Shown: positions 9,384 to 17,926 of the stretch, one piece after another
Layout: the number at the start of each line of letters is the position of its first letter
Position numbering within the stretch: the stretch's first letter is position 1
Source: an uncultured Christensenellaceae bacterium
GTDB lineage: Bacteria > Bacillota > Clostridia > Christensenellales > UMGS416
DNA: 64,000 nucleotides
Direction of reading: 5' to 3'
Assembly: GCA_944376795.1 (NCBI GenBank)
Contig: CALWDW010000012.1
Span: 62,001 to 126,000, forward strand
Notes under the pieces: model-generated
Told to the model about the DNA's origin: nothing
The model's input: only the letters and a program-made list of their open reading frames with translations
Database searches by the model: none
Translations under genes and position numbers: made by a program

Positions 9384-10163
9384 TCAGGAGCCGCTGGACT
9401 TGTAGTGGCGGACGCCCAGCCGCCAGAACAGGGTGCTAGGGACAAGGAAGAGCAGCGCCCCCAGGGGGATCAAGGCATACCAGGGGGAGGGCGCACGGTC
9501 CAGCAGGTACAGCAGGGGATAGTACTGGACGCAGGCCAGGGGGATGATGTAGGTGAAGAACCGCAGAATGCGCCGGCCATAGACCGTAAAGGGGTACTGA
9601 CCGAATTCCCTTCCGCCATCGGTGAAGATGTTCATAAATTCCAGCCCCTGGATGGAAAAAAAGCAGAAGGAGGCATAGACGGTGAATAGGCCGGCGAACA
9701 GCAGCGTGCCGCACACAATCATCAGGAGCAGCACGCCGGCTTTGGCCCAGTTCCAGACCACGACGCCGGTGGATAGGGCGTAGGCCATCACAATGCCCGC
9801 CTCGGCAAGCCGGCCTAGCCGGGAGAACTCCATGCGGGTGCACAGCGTCCGGAACATGGGCGATCGGGGCTCCAGGAGGAACCGGTCGAACTCTCCCCGG
9901 GAGATGATCCCGGCAAAGGTGTCAAATCCCCGGAAGACGATCTCGGCCAGGGAAAAGGAGAGCAGCACCACGGCATGGCAGAGCAGCACCTCCTGGAAGA
10001 CGAAGCCCTCTACCTGGTGGAAACGGGCAAATAGGAAATAGATGCTCAAAAAGGCGCCAAAGCTGGTGAGACACTGTCCCAGCACGGTGAGAATGAAGGA
10101 GGTCTTGTACTGCATCTGGCTGCGCAGATGGATGGCGAAGAACTTACCGTATAGTTTGAACAT
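9384..10163 (-). CDS. ABC-2 type transporter permease
   Basis: This 259-residue membrane protein, starting MFKLYGKFFAIHLRSQMQYK, has about six hydrophobic helices. It resembles the ABC-2 permease group often paired with a second permease and a soluble ATPase. Its start at 10163 is set by AAAGGAG 6 nt upstream. It is the last gene of a minus-strand trio (ATPase, permease, permease), and the second permease ends 88 nt upstream. The complex probably exports a drug, lipid or polysaccharide-like substrate; which one cannot be told. Confidence 0.88.
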   Translation of the reverse strand: MFKLYGKFFAIHLRSQMQYKTSFILTVLGQCLTSFGAFLSIYFLFARFHQVEGFVFQEVLLCHAVVLLSFSLAEIVFRGFDTFAGIISRGEFDRFLLEPRSPMFRTLCTRMEFSRLGRLAEAGIVMAYALSTGVVVWNWAKAGVLLLMIVCGTLLFAGLFTVYASFCFFSIQGLEFMNIFTDGGREFGQYPFTVYGRRILRFFTYIIPLACVQYYPLLYLLDRAPSPWYALIPLGALLFLVPSTLFWRLGVRHYKSSGS

Positions 10164-10251
10164 GGTTGCTCCTTTCCGGATCAAACTCTGTGGGCCTAGC
10201 GGCGCCCGTCCAAAGGCAGGGACCGCTTGCCAAGAGGATACTGCATGGGCA

Positions 10252-11082
10252 TCATCCTCCCTGGACGACCACCCGGCGCAGCGTCCGGCGCATGAGAAGC
10301 CGTCCCACTAGGAACAGGATCCCCAGCCAGAAGCATTGCAGCGCCATGGTAGATAGGATCGCGGGGCCGGTTACGCTGCCGCTGTAGATCAGGAAGGGGG
10401 CGTTCTGCATGGAGGCAAAGGGAAGAAGATTGACCACCTGGCGCACGCCGTCCGGGAGGAAGGGCAGGGGAATGAGCCCGCCGGAAAGGAATTCGGACAA
10501 GGCCGATACGGCGATGCGCAGGCCCAGGGGGGACAGGGTATAGAAGGTGGCGATGTAAAGCAGCATCACGAAGGCCACCACCACCAGGAAACCCAATACC
10601 CCCGAAAGCAGCCCGCACAGAAAGGCCTGCCAGGAGGCCGGCGCCGTGAGACCGTAGGGCGCCGGAAGCAGGGCGGCGACCAGCAGCACGGGTACGCACC
10701 GCAGCGCTGCCGACGAGAGACGATGGGCCGCATTCCGGGCAAACCACATGCCGTACAGATCCCAGGGGCGGCAGAGCTCGTAGGCTACTTGGCCGCTGGA
10801 GATGCAGTCGAAGATTTCGTTGTCATTCTGCCAGACGAAGAAGAGGGCCAGGAAGGCCTGCTGCAGCCAGATATAGTTGACCAGCTGGGGAAAGGTCATG
10901 GGGAAAGCGGCTGCATCGGACCGGTAGAAGGCGGCATAGAGGCAGATGGTGAGGCCGCCCCAAAAGAATTGGGTGACCAGGCCTCCCAGGGCTGCTGCGC
11001 GGTACTGCAGTCCGTTAAGAAATCGGATGCGGAGGAAGATTCCATAGGGCCGCCGGAAGCGGGGAAGGTTCTGGACGCTCAT
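10252..11082 (-). CDS. ABC-2 type transporter permease
   Basis: This 276-residue membrane protein begins MSVQNLPRFRRPYGIF and carries several hydrophobic segments. It is the second permease of the ABC-2 trio. The start ATG at 11082 shares bases with the stop of the upstream ATPase (ATGA overlap), which shows translational coupling, and AAGGAG lies 9 nt upstream. Longer upstream frames are shadows of the ATPase. The two different permeases likely form a heterodimeric channel energised by the ATPase. Confidence 0.88.
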   Translation of the reverse strand: MSVQNLPRFRRPYGIFLRIRFLNGLQYRAAALGGLVTQFFWGGLTICLYAAFYRSDAAAFPMTFPQLVNYIWLQQAFLALFFVWQNDNEIFDCISSGQVAYELCRPWDLYGMWFARNAAHRLSSAALRCVPVLLVAALLPAPYGLTAPASWQAFLCGLLSGVLGFLVVVAFVMLLYIATFYTLSPLGLRIAVSALSEFLSGGLIPLPFLPDGVRQVVNLLPFASMQNAPFLIYSGSVTGPAILSTMALQCFWLGILFLVGRLLMRRTLRRVVVQGG

Positions 11083-12053
11083 ATTTGGTACTCCTTGTAG
11101 AGGGCGACCACCATTTCCTCGGCCGTAGGGGCTTCCACCGCAATGTCGGTGATGGAGAGCTGCTGGCTGAGGGACTTGATGGCGTCGGCGGTGGAGGTGC
11201 ATGTGGTGTCCAGGGCCAGCCTGGCATGGCCGGGTTCCTGGGTTAGGACGCGGATCCCCGGAAGCTGGGGCAGCGCGCCGCCCTCGTATGCCAGGGTGAG
11301 GATCCGTCCGGTGGCGAAACGGCGCCGAAGATCCTGAAGACTGCCGTCCAGGAGCAGGCGTCCCCGGCCTATGAGCAGGATCCTTTGGGCCAGCGCCTCA
11401 ATATCCTGCATGTCGTGGGTGGTGAGCAGCACGGTGGTACCCTTATTCTGGTTAAGCTCCCGGATGAAGCTGCGGACTGCCAGCTTGGAAACGGCGTCCA
11501 GCCCGATGGTAGGTTCGTCCAGGAAGAGGATCTTGGGGCTGTGCAGCAGGGCGGCGGCGATTTCGCAGCGCATCCGCTGGCCCAGGGAGAGCTGCCGGGT
11601 GGGGGTGCGCAGCAGCTCCTCCAGGTGGAGCAGTTGGGTCAGCTCCTCCAGGTTCTGCCGATAAAGCGTGTCGGGAATGCTGTAAATGCTCTGCAGCAGA
11701 GAGAAGGAGTCGATCACCGGCACGTCCCACCAGAGCTGAGAGCGCTGTCCGAAGACTACGCCGATTTCCCGCACATGCTCGATGCGCTGCCGCCAGGGGA
11801 TTCGCCCGTTGATGCGGCAGGTTCCGCTGTCCGGGGTGAGGATGCCGCTCATGACCTTGATGGTGGAGCTTTTGCCCGCGCCGTTGGGGCCGATGTAGCC
11901 CACGATTTCCCCGTCGCCGATGGTGAAGCTCAGGTCGTCCAGGGCGTGGATGGTGGTGTACTCCCGGTGCAGGAAGCTGTGCAGGGCGGCCTTCATGCCG
12001 GCGCTGCGCCGGGCAACCCGGAAGGACTTGTGGATGTGTTCCAATTGGATCAA
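11079..12053 (-). CDS. ABC transporter ATP-binding protein (ABC-2 type)
   Basis: This 324-residue ATPase has Walker A GPNGAGKSS, signature LSLGQRMR, Walker B ILFLDEPTIGLD and a switch His in LLTTHDMQD. It also has a C-terminal extension of about 90 residues, as seen in ABC-2 exporters of the DRR/CcmA type. The best start is TTG at 12053, six bases after AAAGGGAG, giving LIQLEHIHKSFRVARRS; the frame upstream does not look like protein. It leads the operon with two permeases. A leader of about 247 nt separates promoter and start and contains a GC-rich hairpin just before the ribosome binding site. Confidence 0.93.
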   Translation of the reverse strand: MIQLEHIHKSFRVARRSAGMKAALHSFLHREYTTIHALDDLSFTIGDGEIVGYIGPNGAGKSSTIKVMSGILTPDSGTCRINGRIPWRQRIEHVREIGVVFGQRSQLWWDVPVIDSFSLLQSIYSIPDTLYRQNLEELTQLLHLEELLRTPTRQLSLGQRMRCEIAAALLHSPKILFLDEPTIGLDAVSKLAVRSFIRELNQNKGTTVLLTTHDMQDIEALAQRILLIGRGRLLLDGSLQDLRRRFATGRILTLAYEGGALPQLPGIRVLTQEPGHARLALDTTCTSTADAIKSLSQQLSITDIAVEAPTAEEMVVALYKEYQI

Positions 12054-12306
12054 AGGATACTCCCTTTCCGCGCACAAAACCAAAGGGGGCGGAGCCCGCC
12101 TCCTGGCATATGCGCTTGTCGTCATGGGGAAGGAGAGCCGCCGCTGTGCCGGCGGGACACGCCGAATTTCTGCCATGGAGCAGGACTGTCGGCGGCAGGC
12201 CGGGCCGGCGGCTTCCCAGGTGACTTTATAAGGCGCTGCAAGGCAACGCACAATAAACCCCAGTTCGGAATCCTCCAAACTGCGGGAACTGCAAAGAGAG
12301 GGTTAT

Positions 12307-12335
12307 AGTATACTGCAGGGAGAGGGAAATGTCAA
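12307..12335 (-). promoter_or_regulatory. Sigma-A promoter of the ABC-2 operon
   Basis: Minus strand TTGACA (12335-12330), 17 bp, TATACT (12312-12307): a near-consensus promoter. Confidence 0.85.
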
Positions 12336-12343
12336 GCAGCGTC

Positions 12344-12372
12344 TTGACAAGGGATGGCCCGGGGCGTATCCT
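12344..12372 (+). promoter_or_regulatory. Sigma-A promoter of the Nudix hydrolase gene
   Basis: TTGACA (12344-12349), 17 bp, TATCCT (12367-12372), about 75 bp upstream of the ATG. Confidence 0.7.
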
Positions 12373-12453
12373 GAAGGGGAACTGTTGGAACATGGATAGG
12401 ACATGGAAGAGCGCGGCCCGGGCAAGGCGGCCGCTTAGAAAGGAGCGCGGGAC

Positions 12454-12921
12454 ATGAAGGATTATATTCGGCAGATGCGCGCAAAGATCGGGCACGACCC
12501 GCTGATTTTCGTAGGGGCGAGCGTGTGTCCCTACCGGGATGGAAAGATCCTGCTCCAGCGCCGCCGGGACAGCGGGCTTTGGGCCGATCACGGCGGATGC
12601 GTGGAATTCGGGGAGCGGGTGGAGGACGCGGCCCGGCGGGAGCTGCGGGAGGAGACCGGGCTCCGGGCCGGTGCGTTGGAGCTGGCCGGGGTCTTTTCCG
12701 GGGAGGAGACCCTCCACGTCTACCCTAACGGCGATCAGGCGTACATTGTGATTGTGGGCTACCTATGCGGGGACTTTGCCGGGGAGCCCCATGCCGATCC
12801 CAAGGAGGTATTGGAATTGGCGTGGTTCTCCCTGGATGCGCTGCCCCCAGAGGAGGAAATCTCTCCGCCGTCCCGCCCTGCGCTGGCGGCCTGCGTGGCC
12901 CGGCTGCGGGAAAGGGTGTAG
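12454..12921 (+). CDS. Nudix hydrolase
   Basis: This 155-residue protein has a complete Nudix box from GGCVEFGER to RRELREETGL (residues about 48-70), whose glutamates bind Mg2+ for pyrophosphate cleavage of nucleoside diphosphate derivatives. The N-terminal sequence (FVGASVCPYRDGKILLQRR) is typical of ADP-ribose or NTP-type Nudix enzymes, but the substrate cannot be fixed. GAAAGGAG lies 8 nt before the ATG. It is monocistronic, with its own promoter, divergent from the ABC-2 exporter. Confidence 0.93.
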   Translation: MKDYIRQMRAKIGHDPLIFVGASVCPYRDGKILLQRRRDSGLWADHGGCVEFGERVEDAARRELREETGLRAGALELAGVFSGEETLHVYPNGDQAYIVIVGYLCGDFAGEPHADPKEVLELAWFSLDALPPEEEISPPSRPALAACVARLRERV

Positions 12922-13108
12922 ATTTCAGCGGGGGAGGGAAACCTTGGGAAAACGGGAAAGACGGAGCGATCGTGGCTTTTTTGTACCGGCCGCTTGGGGG
13001 AACGCAAGTTTTGCGCAGGCGGGACGGAGCCCTTCGAGGCCGGGAGTCCGCTTTCTGCAATAAGGCGGAGGGAACCCTCGCCGGGCCATTTTCCCGGAGC
13101 TTTTTCCA

Positions 13109-13140
13109 CAAAAGAAGGCCGCGCCATACGGCACGGCCTT
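13109..13140 (-). terminator. Terminator of the GGGtGRT operon
   Basis: An 11-bp stem (13115-13125 with 13130-13140, one G-U pair in the minus transcript) and a 4-nt loop are followed by CTTTTG. Confidence 0.8.
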
Positions 13141-13164
13141 TCTCTATGGGAAAATGTAGGGACT

Positions 13165-14163
13165 TTACTTGCTGGCTTCCTCAATGGCCACAGCCAGGGC
13201 CACCGAAGCGCCCACCATGGGGTTGTTGCCCATGCCGATGAGACCCATCATCTCCACGTGCGCGGGCACGGAGGAGGAGCCGGCGAACTGGGCGTCGCTG
13301 TGCATGCGGCCCATGGTGTCGGTCATGCCGTAGGAGGCGGGGCCGGCGGCCATGTTGTCGGGATGCAGGGTGCGGCCGGTGCCGCCGCCGGAGGCCACGG
13401 AGAAGTACTTCTTCCCGGTCTCGTAGCAGAGCTTCTTATAGGTGCCGGCCACGGGATGCTGGAAGCGGGTGGGGTTGGTGGAGTTGCCGGTGATGGAGAC
13501 GTCCACCTTCTCCAGATCCATGATGGCCACGCCTTCGTTGACGCTGTCGGCGCCGTAGCAGCGGACCTTGGCCTTCTCCCCGTCGGAATAGGGGATCTCG
13601 CGGACGATGCTCACCGTCTCGGCGGCATAGTCAAACTGGGTCTGCACGTAGGTGAAGCCGTTGATGCGGGAGATAATCTGGGCGGCGTCCTTGCCCAAGC
13701 CGTTGAGGATGACGCGCAGGGGGGTCTTGCGCACCTTATTGGCGGTGCGGGCGATGCCGATGGCGCCCTCGGCGGCGGCGAAGGACTCGTGGCCGGCCAG
13801 GAAGCAGAAGCACTGGGTTTCCTCACGGAGCAGCATGGCGGCCAGGTTGCCGTGGCCCAAGCCCACCTTGCGGTTCTCAGCCACGGAACCGGGGACGCAG
13901 AAGGCCTGCAGGCCCTCGCCGATGCACTCGGCGGCGTCCGCGGCGGCTGTAACGCCCTTCTTCAGGGCGATGGCGGCGCCCAGGGTGTAGGCCCAGACGG
14001 CGTTCTCAAAGGCGATGGGCTGCACGCCGCGGACGATGCCTTCGGCGTCTACGCCCTTCTCCTGAACAAAGGCCTTGGCTTCGTCCAGATCCTTGAATCC
14101 GTACTTGGCCAGGGTAACGTTAATCTTATCAATGCGGCGATCGTAACCTTCAAACATTGCCAT
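13165..14163 (-). CDS. GGGtGRT family protein
   Basis: This 332-residue protein carries the family-defining motif GGGTGRT at residues 259-265, followed by SYGMTDTMGRMHSDAQ. It belongs to the GGGtGRT domain family (PF14057), whose biochemical role is, to my knowledge, not established. It is soluble, with Cys80, 89, 118, 120, 202 and 246 but no classical iron-sulphur motif. The conserved glycine-rich segment could bind a phosphate or nucleotide (inference). AAAGGAGG lies 10 nt before the ATG. The NifU-like gene begins the same transcript 36 nt upstream, and this pairing is typical of the family, pointing to an iron-sulphur-dependent activity. Confidence 0.93.
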   Translation of the reverse strand: MAMFEGYDRRIDKINVTLAKYGFKDLDEAKAFVQEKGVDAEGIVRGVQPIAFENAVWAYTLGAAIALKKGVTAAADAAECIGEGLQAFCVPGSVAENRKVGLGHGNLAAMLLREETQCFCFLAGHESFAAAEGAIGIARTANKVRKTPLRVILNGLGKDAAQIISRINGFTYVQTQFDYAAETVSIVREIPYSDGEKAKVRCYGADSVNEGVAIMDLEKVDVSITGNSTNPTRFQHPVAGTYKKLCYETGKKYFSVASGGGTGRTLHPDNMAAGPASYGMTDTMGRMHSDAQFAGSSSVPAHVEMMGLIGMGNNPMVGASVALAVAIEEASK

Positions 14164-14198
14164 AGATCATGGTCCTCCTTTTGTAATGGCGAGGCGAA

Positions 14199-14891
14199 TT
14201 ATTCTTGACGGGGATCGATGACCTTGACAGCCTCGGCGAAGCGGCCATAGGTGCCGATATTCTTCTCATAAGCGGCGGCGGGATCGACACCCTTGCGGAT
14301 GGCTTCCATCATCTTGCCCAGGTGCACGAACTTGTAGCCAATGATCTGGCTGTCCTTATCCAGGCCGATGGCCAGCACGTAGCCCTCGGCCATCTCCAGG
14401 TAGCGGGAGCCCTTGGCCAGGGTGCCGTACATGGTGCCAACCTGGCTGCGCAGGCCCTTGCCCAGGTCCTCCAGACCGGCGCCGATGGCCAGGCCGTCCT
14501 CGGAGAAGGCGGACTGGGTGCGGCCGTAGGCGATCTGCAGGAAGAGTTCGCGCATGGCGGTATTGATCGCGTCACAGACCAGGTCGGTATTCAGGGCCTC
14601 CAGGATGGTCTTCCCGGGGAGAATCTCCGAGGCCATGGCGGCGGAGTGGGTCATACCGGAACATCCCAGGGTCTCCACCAGGGCCTCCTGGATGACGCCC
14701 TCCTTGACATTCAGGGAAAGCTTGCAGGCGCCCTGCTGGGGAGCGCACCAGCCTACACCGTGGGTGAAGCCGGAGATGTCCGTGATCTGGGTGGACTGGA
14801 TCCACTTCCCTTCTTCGGGAATGGGGGCGGGGCCGTGATTGGCGCCCTTGGCCACGCAGATCATTTCCGCGACTTCCTTGGAATACTGCAT
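14199..14891 (-). CDS. NifU-like iron-sulphur scaffold protein (GGGtGRT partner)
   Basis: This 230-residue protein has a NifU/IscU-type N-terminal fold. Candidate cluster ligands are Cys49, Cys56, Cys77 (in ETLGCSGMTHSAAM) and Cys106. It is longer than a housekeeping SufU/IscU and has a distinctive C-terminal half from about residue 120 (AYGRTQSAFSEDGLAIG onward), as in the scaffold variant that accompanies GGGtGRT proteins. AAGGAGG lies 7 nt before the ATG and an extended -10 promoter lies upstream. It is the first gene of a two-gene operon. No cysteine desulphurase is adjacent, so sulphur delivery would come from elsewhere. Confidence 0.9.
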   Translation of the reverse strand: MQYSKEVAEMICVAKGANHGPAPIPEEGKWIQSTQITDISGFTHGVGWCAPQQGACKLSLNVKEGVIQEALVETLGCSGMTHSAAMASEILPGKTILEALNTDLVCDAINTAMRELFLQIAYGRTQSAFSEDGLAIGAGLEDLGKGLRSQVGTMYGTLAKGSRYLEMAEGYVLAIGLDKDSQIIGYKFVHLGKMMEAIRKGVDPAAAYEKNIGTYGRFAEAVKVIDPRQE

Positions 14892-14943
14892 GTGAAATCC
14901 TCCTTTGTGGTAAAAGACTCAAAACGGAAAGCTTGTCCTTCTT

Positions 14944-14952
14944 AGTATACCA
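14944..14952 (-). promoter_or_regulatory. Extended -10 promoter of the NifU-like/GGGtGRT operon
   Basis: Minus-strand TGGTATACT (14952-14944), about 50 nt before the ATG; the -35 region is weak. Confidence 0.7.
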
Positions 14953-15047
14953 TAGACAACCAGAAATGAAAATGGCTCCCGGAAAAACTTTGGCTTTTTT
15001 CTGTCAATCCAAGGGGCGTGCGGCCGGGACCACATCCTGCGGCGGCG

Positions 15048-16844
15048 CTACACCAGCAGGGGGACGGATTGGAAACTGATGCAGTCCACCAGGCCGTGAT
15101 TGGTTAGGCGCAGCTCGGGGAGGCAGGCCAGGGAGATCCCGGACATGGTCATAAAGGGAGAGACCATGGTGCAGCCGATCTGCTTCCACGCATCCTCCAG
15201 GACGGCAACCTTCCGTGACATTTCCTCGGCGGGCTGGTCTCCCATGAGCCCGGCGATGGGCAGGGGAACGTGGCCCAGCACCTTGCCGTGCTGCACCACC
15301 ACCATGCCGCCGCCGGAGGCGATTAGCGTATTGGCCGCCAGGGCCATATCCGCGTCGTCGGTGCCCACCACCAGCAGGTTGTGGGCGTCGTGGGCTACGG
15401 TGCTGGCCATGGCGCCGCACCGGATGCCAAAGCCCTTGACAAAGCCCGCGCCATAGGTGCCGGTGGCATGGTGGCGCTCGAAGACAAAGGCTTTGAGCAC
15501 ATCCTGATCCAGGTCTCCGGGAATGCAGCCCTGCCGTACCGGGAGCACGGCGGTGCCGGCGCGGTTATCCACCCGGCCGGAGCTGACCTCGATGACCCGG
15601 ACGGTTACCGTTTGGGCCCCTTCCGGCGCCGGGATGGCAAAGGAATCGGCGGTGATGGCGCCTTGCAGATGCATGGAGTGCCGCGCCCAGTCCGGATACT
15701 GATAGGGAGGGAGCTCCGCGGTCAGGAAGCCGTCCCGGGCCACGATCTCGCCATCAATGAGCACCGTGGTCACCTGCAGCTCCTCTAGGTTATTGAGGAG
15801 CACCAGGTCGGCGCACTTCCCGGGGGTAACGCTGCCCAGCTCATGATCCATGCGGTAGGACTGGGCGGTATTGATGGTGACCATCTGGATGGCGGTAACG
15901 GCATCGATGCCTTCCTCCACGGCCCGGCGGACGATGTGATCCAGGTGCCCCTGGGAAACCAAGGTATGGGGATGGGCGTCATCGGAGACAAGACAGGCGA
16001 AACGGGAATCTACCGCATGCTGGGTGACGGCCTTGGCCACCTCGTGGAGGTCGTGCCAGGCGCTGCCCTCCCGCAGTTGGGCGTACATGCCCAGGCGCAT
16101 CTTGGCCAGGGCGTCTTCGGCGCGGGTGGATTCGTGGCAGCAGCGCATGCCGCTGGCCACGTAGGCGTTAAGTCCCTTACCGTTTTCCGGCATGGAGTAG
16201 TGGCCGGTGGCCACCTTATCGGCCTGCAGGGTTGCCGCGACGATGGCATGGGGCTGGTCTGCCGAGGCGAGGATGCCGGGGAAATTCATCATTTCCCCCA
16301 GCCCCACCACCTCGTCCCGTTCCATGGCCCGGGCCACATCCTCCGGGTCCACCCGGCTGCCGGTGTCTTCAAATCCCGGGACCGCCGGGACGCAGGAGGG
16401 AACCACAAACATGCATTTCAGCGGCGTGCGCCGGGCGTCCTCCATCATGCAGCGGACCCCTTCCAACCCCAGTACATTGCAGATCTCGTGGGGGTCCGGA
16501 TAAATCCCCACCGTACCGTGGGGGATGACGGCGCGGGCGTACTCGCCCACGCTGAGCATGGAGGACTCGATATGGATGTGTCCGTCCAGAAAACCCGGCG
16601 CTAGGTATTGCCCCTTGGCGTCGAGACAGAGGGTATCGGGGCCAATGCAGTGGCGCGCGTCTCCTACTAGGGCAATCCGCCCCTGGGAGACGGCCACATC
16701 GGTATTCTCCAGAATCTCGGCGGTGCATACGTTGACCAGCTTGGCCCCTGTGATGACAAGGTCGGCGGGCTGCCTGCCCATGGCTACGTCCGCCAGGGTT
16801 TGGGTAACCTCCCACAGCGGCTTTTTGCAGAAATGATTTTGCAT
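15048..16844 (-). CDS. ade: Adenine deaminase
   Basis: This 598-residue amidohydrolase converts adenine to hypoxanthine and ammonia (EC 3.5.4.2) for purine salvage. The metal-binding motif DGHIHIESSM lies near residue 87. It is followed by GLGEMMNFPGIL near 190, a later HYSMPE segment and the SDDAHPHTL motif with the catalytic Asp. The family's C-terminal domain (DAHNLLVVGTDDADM and IASGGGMVVV) is present. Length is normal. GAAAGGAG lies about 7 nt before the ATG. It is transcribed alone from a promoter about 165 bp upstream. The leader was checked for a purine riboswitch and none was seen. Confidence 0.97.
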   Translation of the reverse strand: MQNHFCKKPLWEVTQTLADVAMGRQPADLVITGAKLVNVCTAEILENTDVAVSQGRIALVGDARHCIGPDTLCLDAKGQYLAPGFLDGHIHIESSMLSVGEYARAVIPHGTVGIYPDPHEICNVLGLEGVRCMMEDARRTPLKCMFVVPSCVPAVPGFEDTGSRVDPEDVARAMERDEVVGLGEMMNFPGILASADQPHAIVAATLQADKVATGHYSMPENGKGLNAYVASGMRCCHESTRAEDALAKMRLGMYAQLREGSAWHDLHEVAKAVTQHAVDSRFACLVSDDAHPHTLVSQGHLDHIVRRAVEEGIDAVTAIQMVTINTAQSYRMDHELGSVTPGKCADLVLLNNLEELQVTTVLIDGEIVARDGFLTAELPPYQYPDWARHSMHLQGAITADSFAIPAPEGAQTVTVRVIEVSSGRVDNRAGTAVLPVRQGCIPGDLDQDVLKAFVFERHHATGTYGAGFVKGFGIRCGAMASTVAHDAHNLLVVGTDDADMALAANTLIASGGGMVVVQHGKVLGHVPLPIAGLMGDQPAEEMSRKVAVLEDAWKQIGCTMVSPFMTMSGISLACLPELRLTNHGLVDCISFQSVPLLV

Positions 16845-17008
16845 CCCAAGCTCCTTTCTCGGAATTCATTCTCCTATAGCGTTGGCCTGAAGGGAAGGCG
16901 GTGTTTTCGAACGCGGGATTTGACCTTACGCGGGCCGGAGGACGCTCCTTCCGCCAAGGGTCCACACAGACGCTTGCATCCCCGTTGGACGCCGCCTTGT
17001 TTACCTAG

Positions 17009-17017
17009 AGTATAGCA
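17009..17017 (-). promoter_or_regulatory. Extended -10 promoter of ade
   Basis: Minus-strand TGCTATACT (17017-17009); there is no good -35, which the TG extension can compensate. Confidence 0.6.
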
Positions 17018-17092
17018 CACATTGCCCCAAAATCTACCTGCGATTTGGCTGGGAGCTCTGCCTGCATCCGGGGCCCTCCGATTCTGGCAGAC

Positions 17093-17123
17093 GCAAAAGG
17101 ACTTCGGTATACCCGAAGTCCTT
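17093..17123 (-). terminator. Hairpin terminator, probably of the membrane-protein gene
   Basis: A perfect 11-bp stem AAGGACTTCGG/CCGAAGTCCTT with a 5-nt loop; in the minus direction it is followed by TTGCG after CCTT. Confidence 0.65.
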
Positions 17124-17287
17124 GGAAGATGTCCCAATCCCTTGGAAACCGTGCCGGCGCACACATAGATCGCCGTCCAGCATTTCCGGGGCATGCTGTC
17201 CGCTCCGCGCGCAGTGGAGTGGGGGGCTGGAGTATGCCTTTTTGCCGGCCCGGAAACCGGCGTCTGCCGAAACCCTTTGCCAGGGAT

Positions 17288-17779
17288 TTATCGGCCGTTG
17301 GCCAGTTTGGCGCGAAGGGCCTGCACCGCTTGGGCGCGGTTTTTAGCCGCCGCTACCTTGAACGTGGCGTAGGATGTAAAGATCTGGATGCTGTTTTTGG
17401 CCTCCGACACGTTGGTCAGTTCGTCGGAGCGGATGGAAAACTTCTGCAGCGATCCGCTGGAGTTTTTGAGATCGTATTCGGTCACGCCTTCAATGACGCG
17501 CTCGTAGACGTCCACATACGATTTTCCCCGCAGGAAGACAACGATGACCCCATAGCCGGCATAGACGAGGAAAAACACCGGCAGGAAGAACCGCAGAAGA
17601 TTCCCTAGGAAGACATTGCCCAGCAGATCCCGCGCCATCTCGTACATGAGTTTCTCGTTTGCCATCAGGTAGAAGCTGAAAAACAGCAGGATGGCGGCAA
17701 TGACCAGAATACTTACCTTCCGTCCCAGGGTTGCCGACCGGGTGGATGCCAGGAGCTTTCCTTTGCTTGATGATTCCAT
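17288..17779 (-). CDS. Two-helix membrane protein with a probable PH-like domain
   Basis: This 163-residue protein has two hydrophobic helices at residues about 22-39 (ILVIAAILLFFSFYLM) and 61-83 (VFFLVYAGYGVIVVFL). A cytoplasmic domain follows, beginning SYVDVYERVIEGVTEYDL and ending in a basic Ala-rich helix. The arrangement resembles the bacterial PH-domain/YcxB-like proteins, but identity is low and no function can be assigned. The ATG at 17779 has AAAGGA 10 nt upstream. It diverges from an XRE regulator, and its -35 element lies inside a 38-bp palindrome, so the regulator probably controls it. Confidence 0.75.
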   Translation of the reverse strand: MESSSKGKLLASTRSATLGRKVSILVIAAILLFFSFYLMANEKLMYEMARDLLGNVFLGNLLRFFLPVFFLVYAGYGVIVVFLRGKSYVDVYERVIEGVTEYDLKNSSGSLQKFSIRSDELTNVSEAKNSIQIFTSYATFKVAAAKNRAQAVQALRAKLANGR

Positions 17780-17844
17780 GACATAGTTTTCCTTTCTGCA
17801 TTGCAAGTTTTGCAGGAGGGATCGCGATTCCTATGCTTGTACGT

Positions 17845-17873
17845 AGTATACTATATTTTCCAAATAAACGCAA
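17845..17873 (-). promoter_or_regulatory. Promoter of the membrane-protein gene
   Basis: Minus-strand TTGCGT (17873-17868), 17 bp, TATACT (17850-17845). The -35 hexamer is within the left arm of the palindrome at 17862-17899. Confidence 0.8.
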
Positions 17874-17899
17874 GTGCGTATACGCATTTGCGTTTATTT
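17862..17899. promoter_or_regulatory. 38-bp near-perfect palindrome, candidate XRE operator
   Basis: Two 19-bp arms (AAATAAACGCAAGTGCGTA and TACGCATTTGCGTTTATTT) are complementary at 18 of 19 positions with no spacer. It lies between the divergent membrane-protein and XRE genes and overlaps the -35 of the former. It ends 27 bp before the XRE start, so one bound repressor could act on both. A terminator role is unlikely because it precedes both genes. Confidence 0.75.
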
Positions 17900-17926
17900 T
17901 TCTAAAATCGCCACGAGGTGATTTGA

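Larger units (their letters stand above)
12054..12453. other. Divergent regulatory region with long leader of the ABC-2 operon
   Basis: It carries back-to-back promoters (12307-12335 minus, 12344-12372 plus). The minus transcript has a leader of about 247 nt. Close to its 3' end, GGAGGCGG and CCGCCCCC can form a hairpin followed by TTTGGTTTTGTG, directly upstream of the ATPase ribosome binding site. This could be an attenuator. A short frame in the leader (MTTSAYARRRAPPPLVL) runs in phase into the ATPase. No known riboswitch was recognised. Confidence 0.45.
16845..17287. other. Intergenic region with ade leader and a terminator
   Basis: From left to right: a 157-nt ade leader with no recognisable riboswitch, the ade promoter (17009-17017), a hairpin terminator (17093-17123), and about 160 bp that belong to the 3' side of the membrane-protein gene and show no gene. 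Confidence 0.5.

Noticed and set aside
16845-17008. Purine riboswitch in the ade leader
   Set aside because: The conserved loops and the P1-P3 arrangement of purine aptamers are not present.
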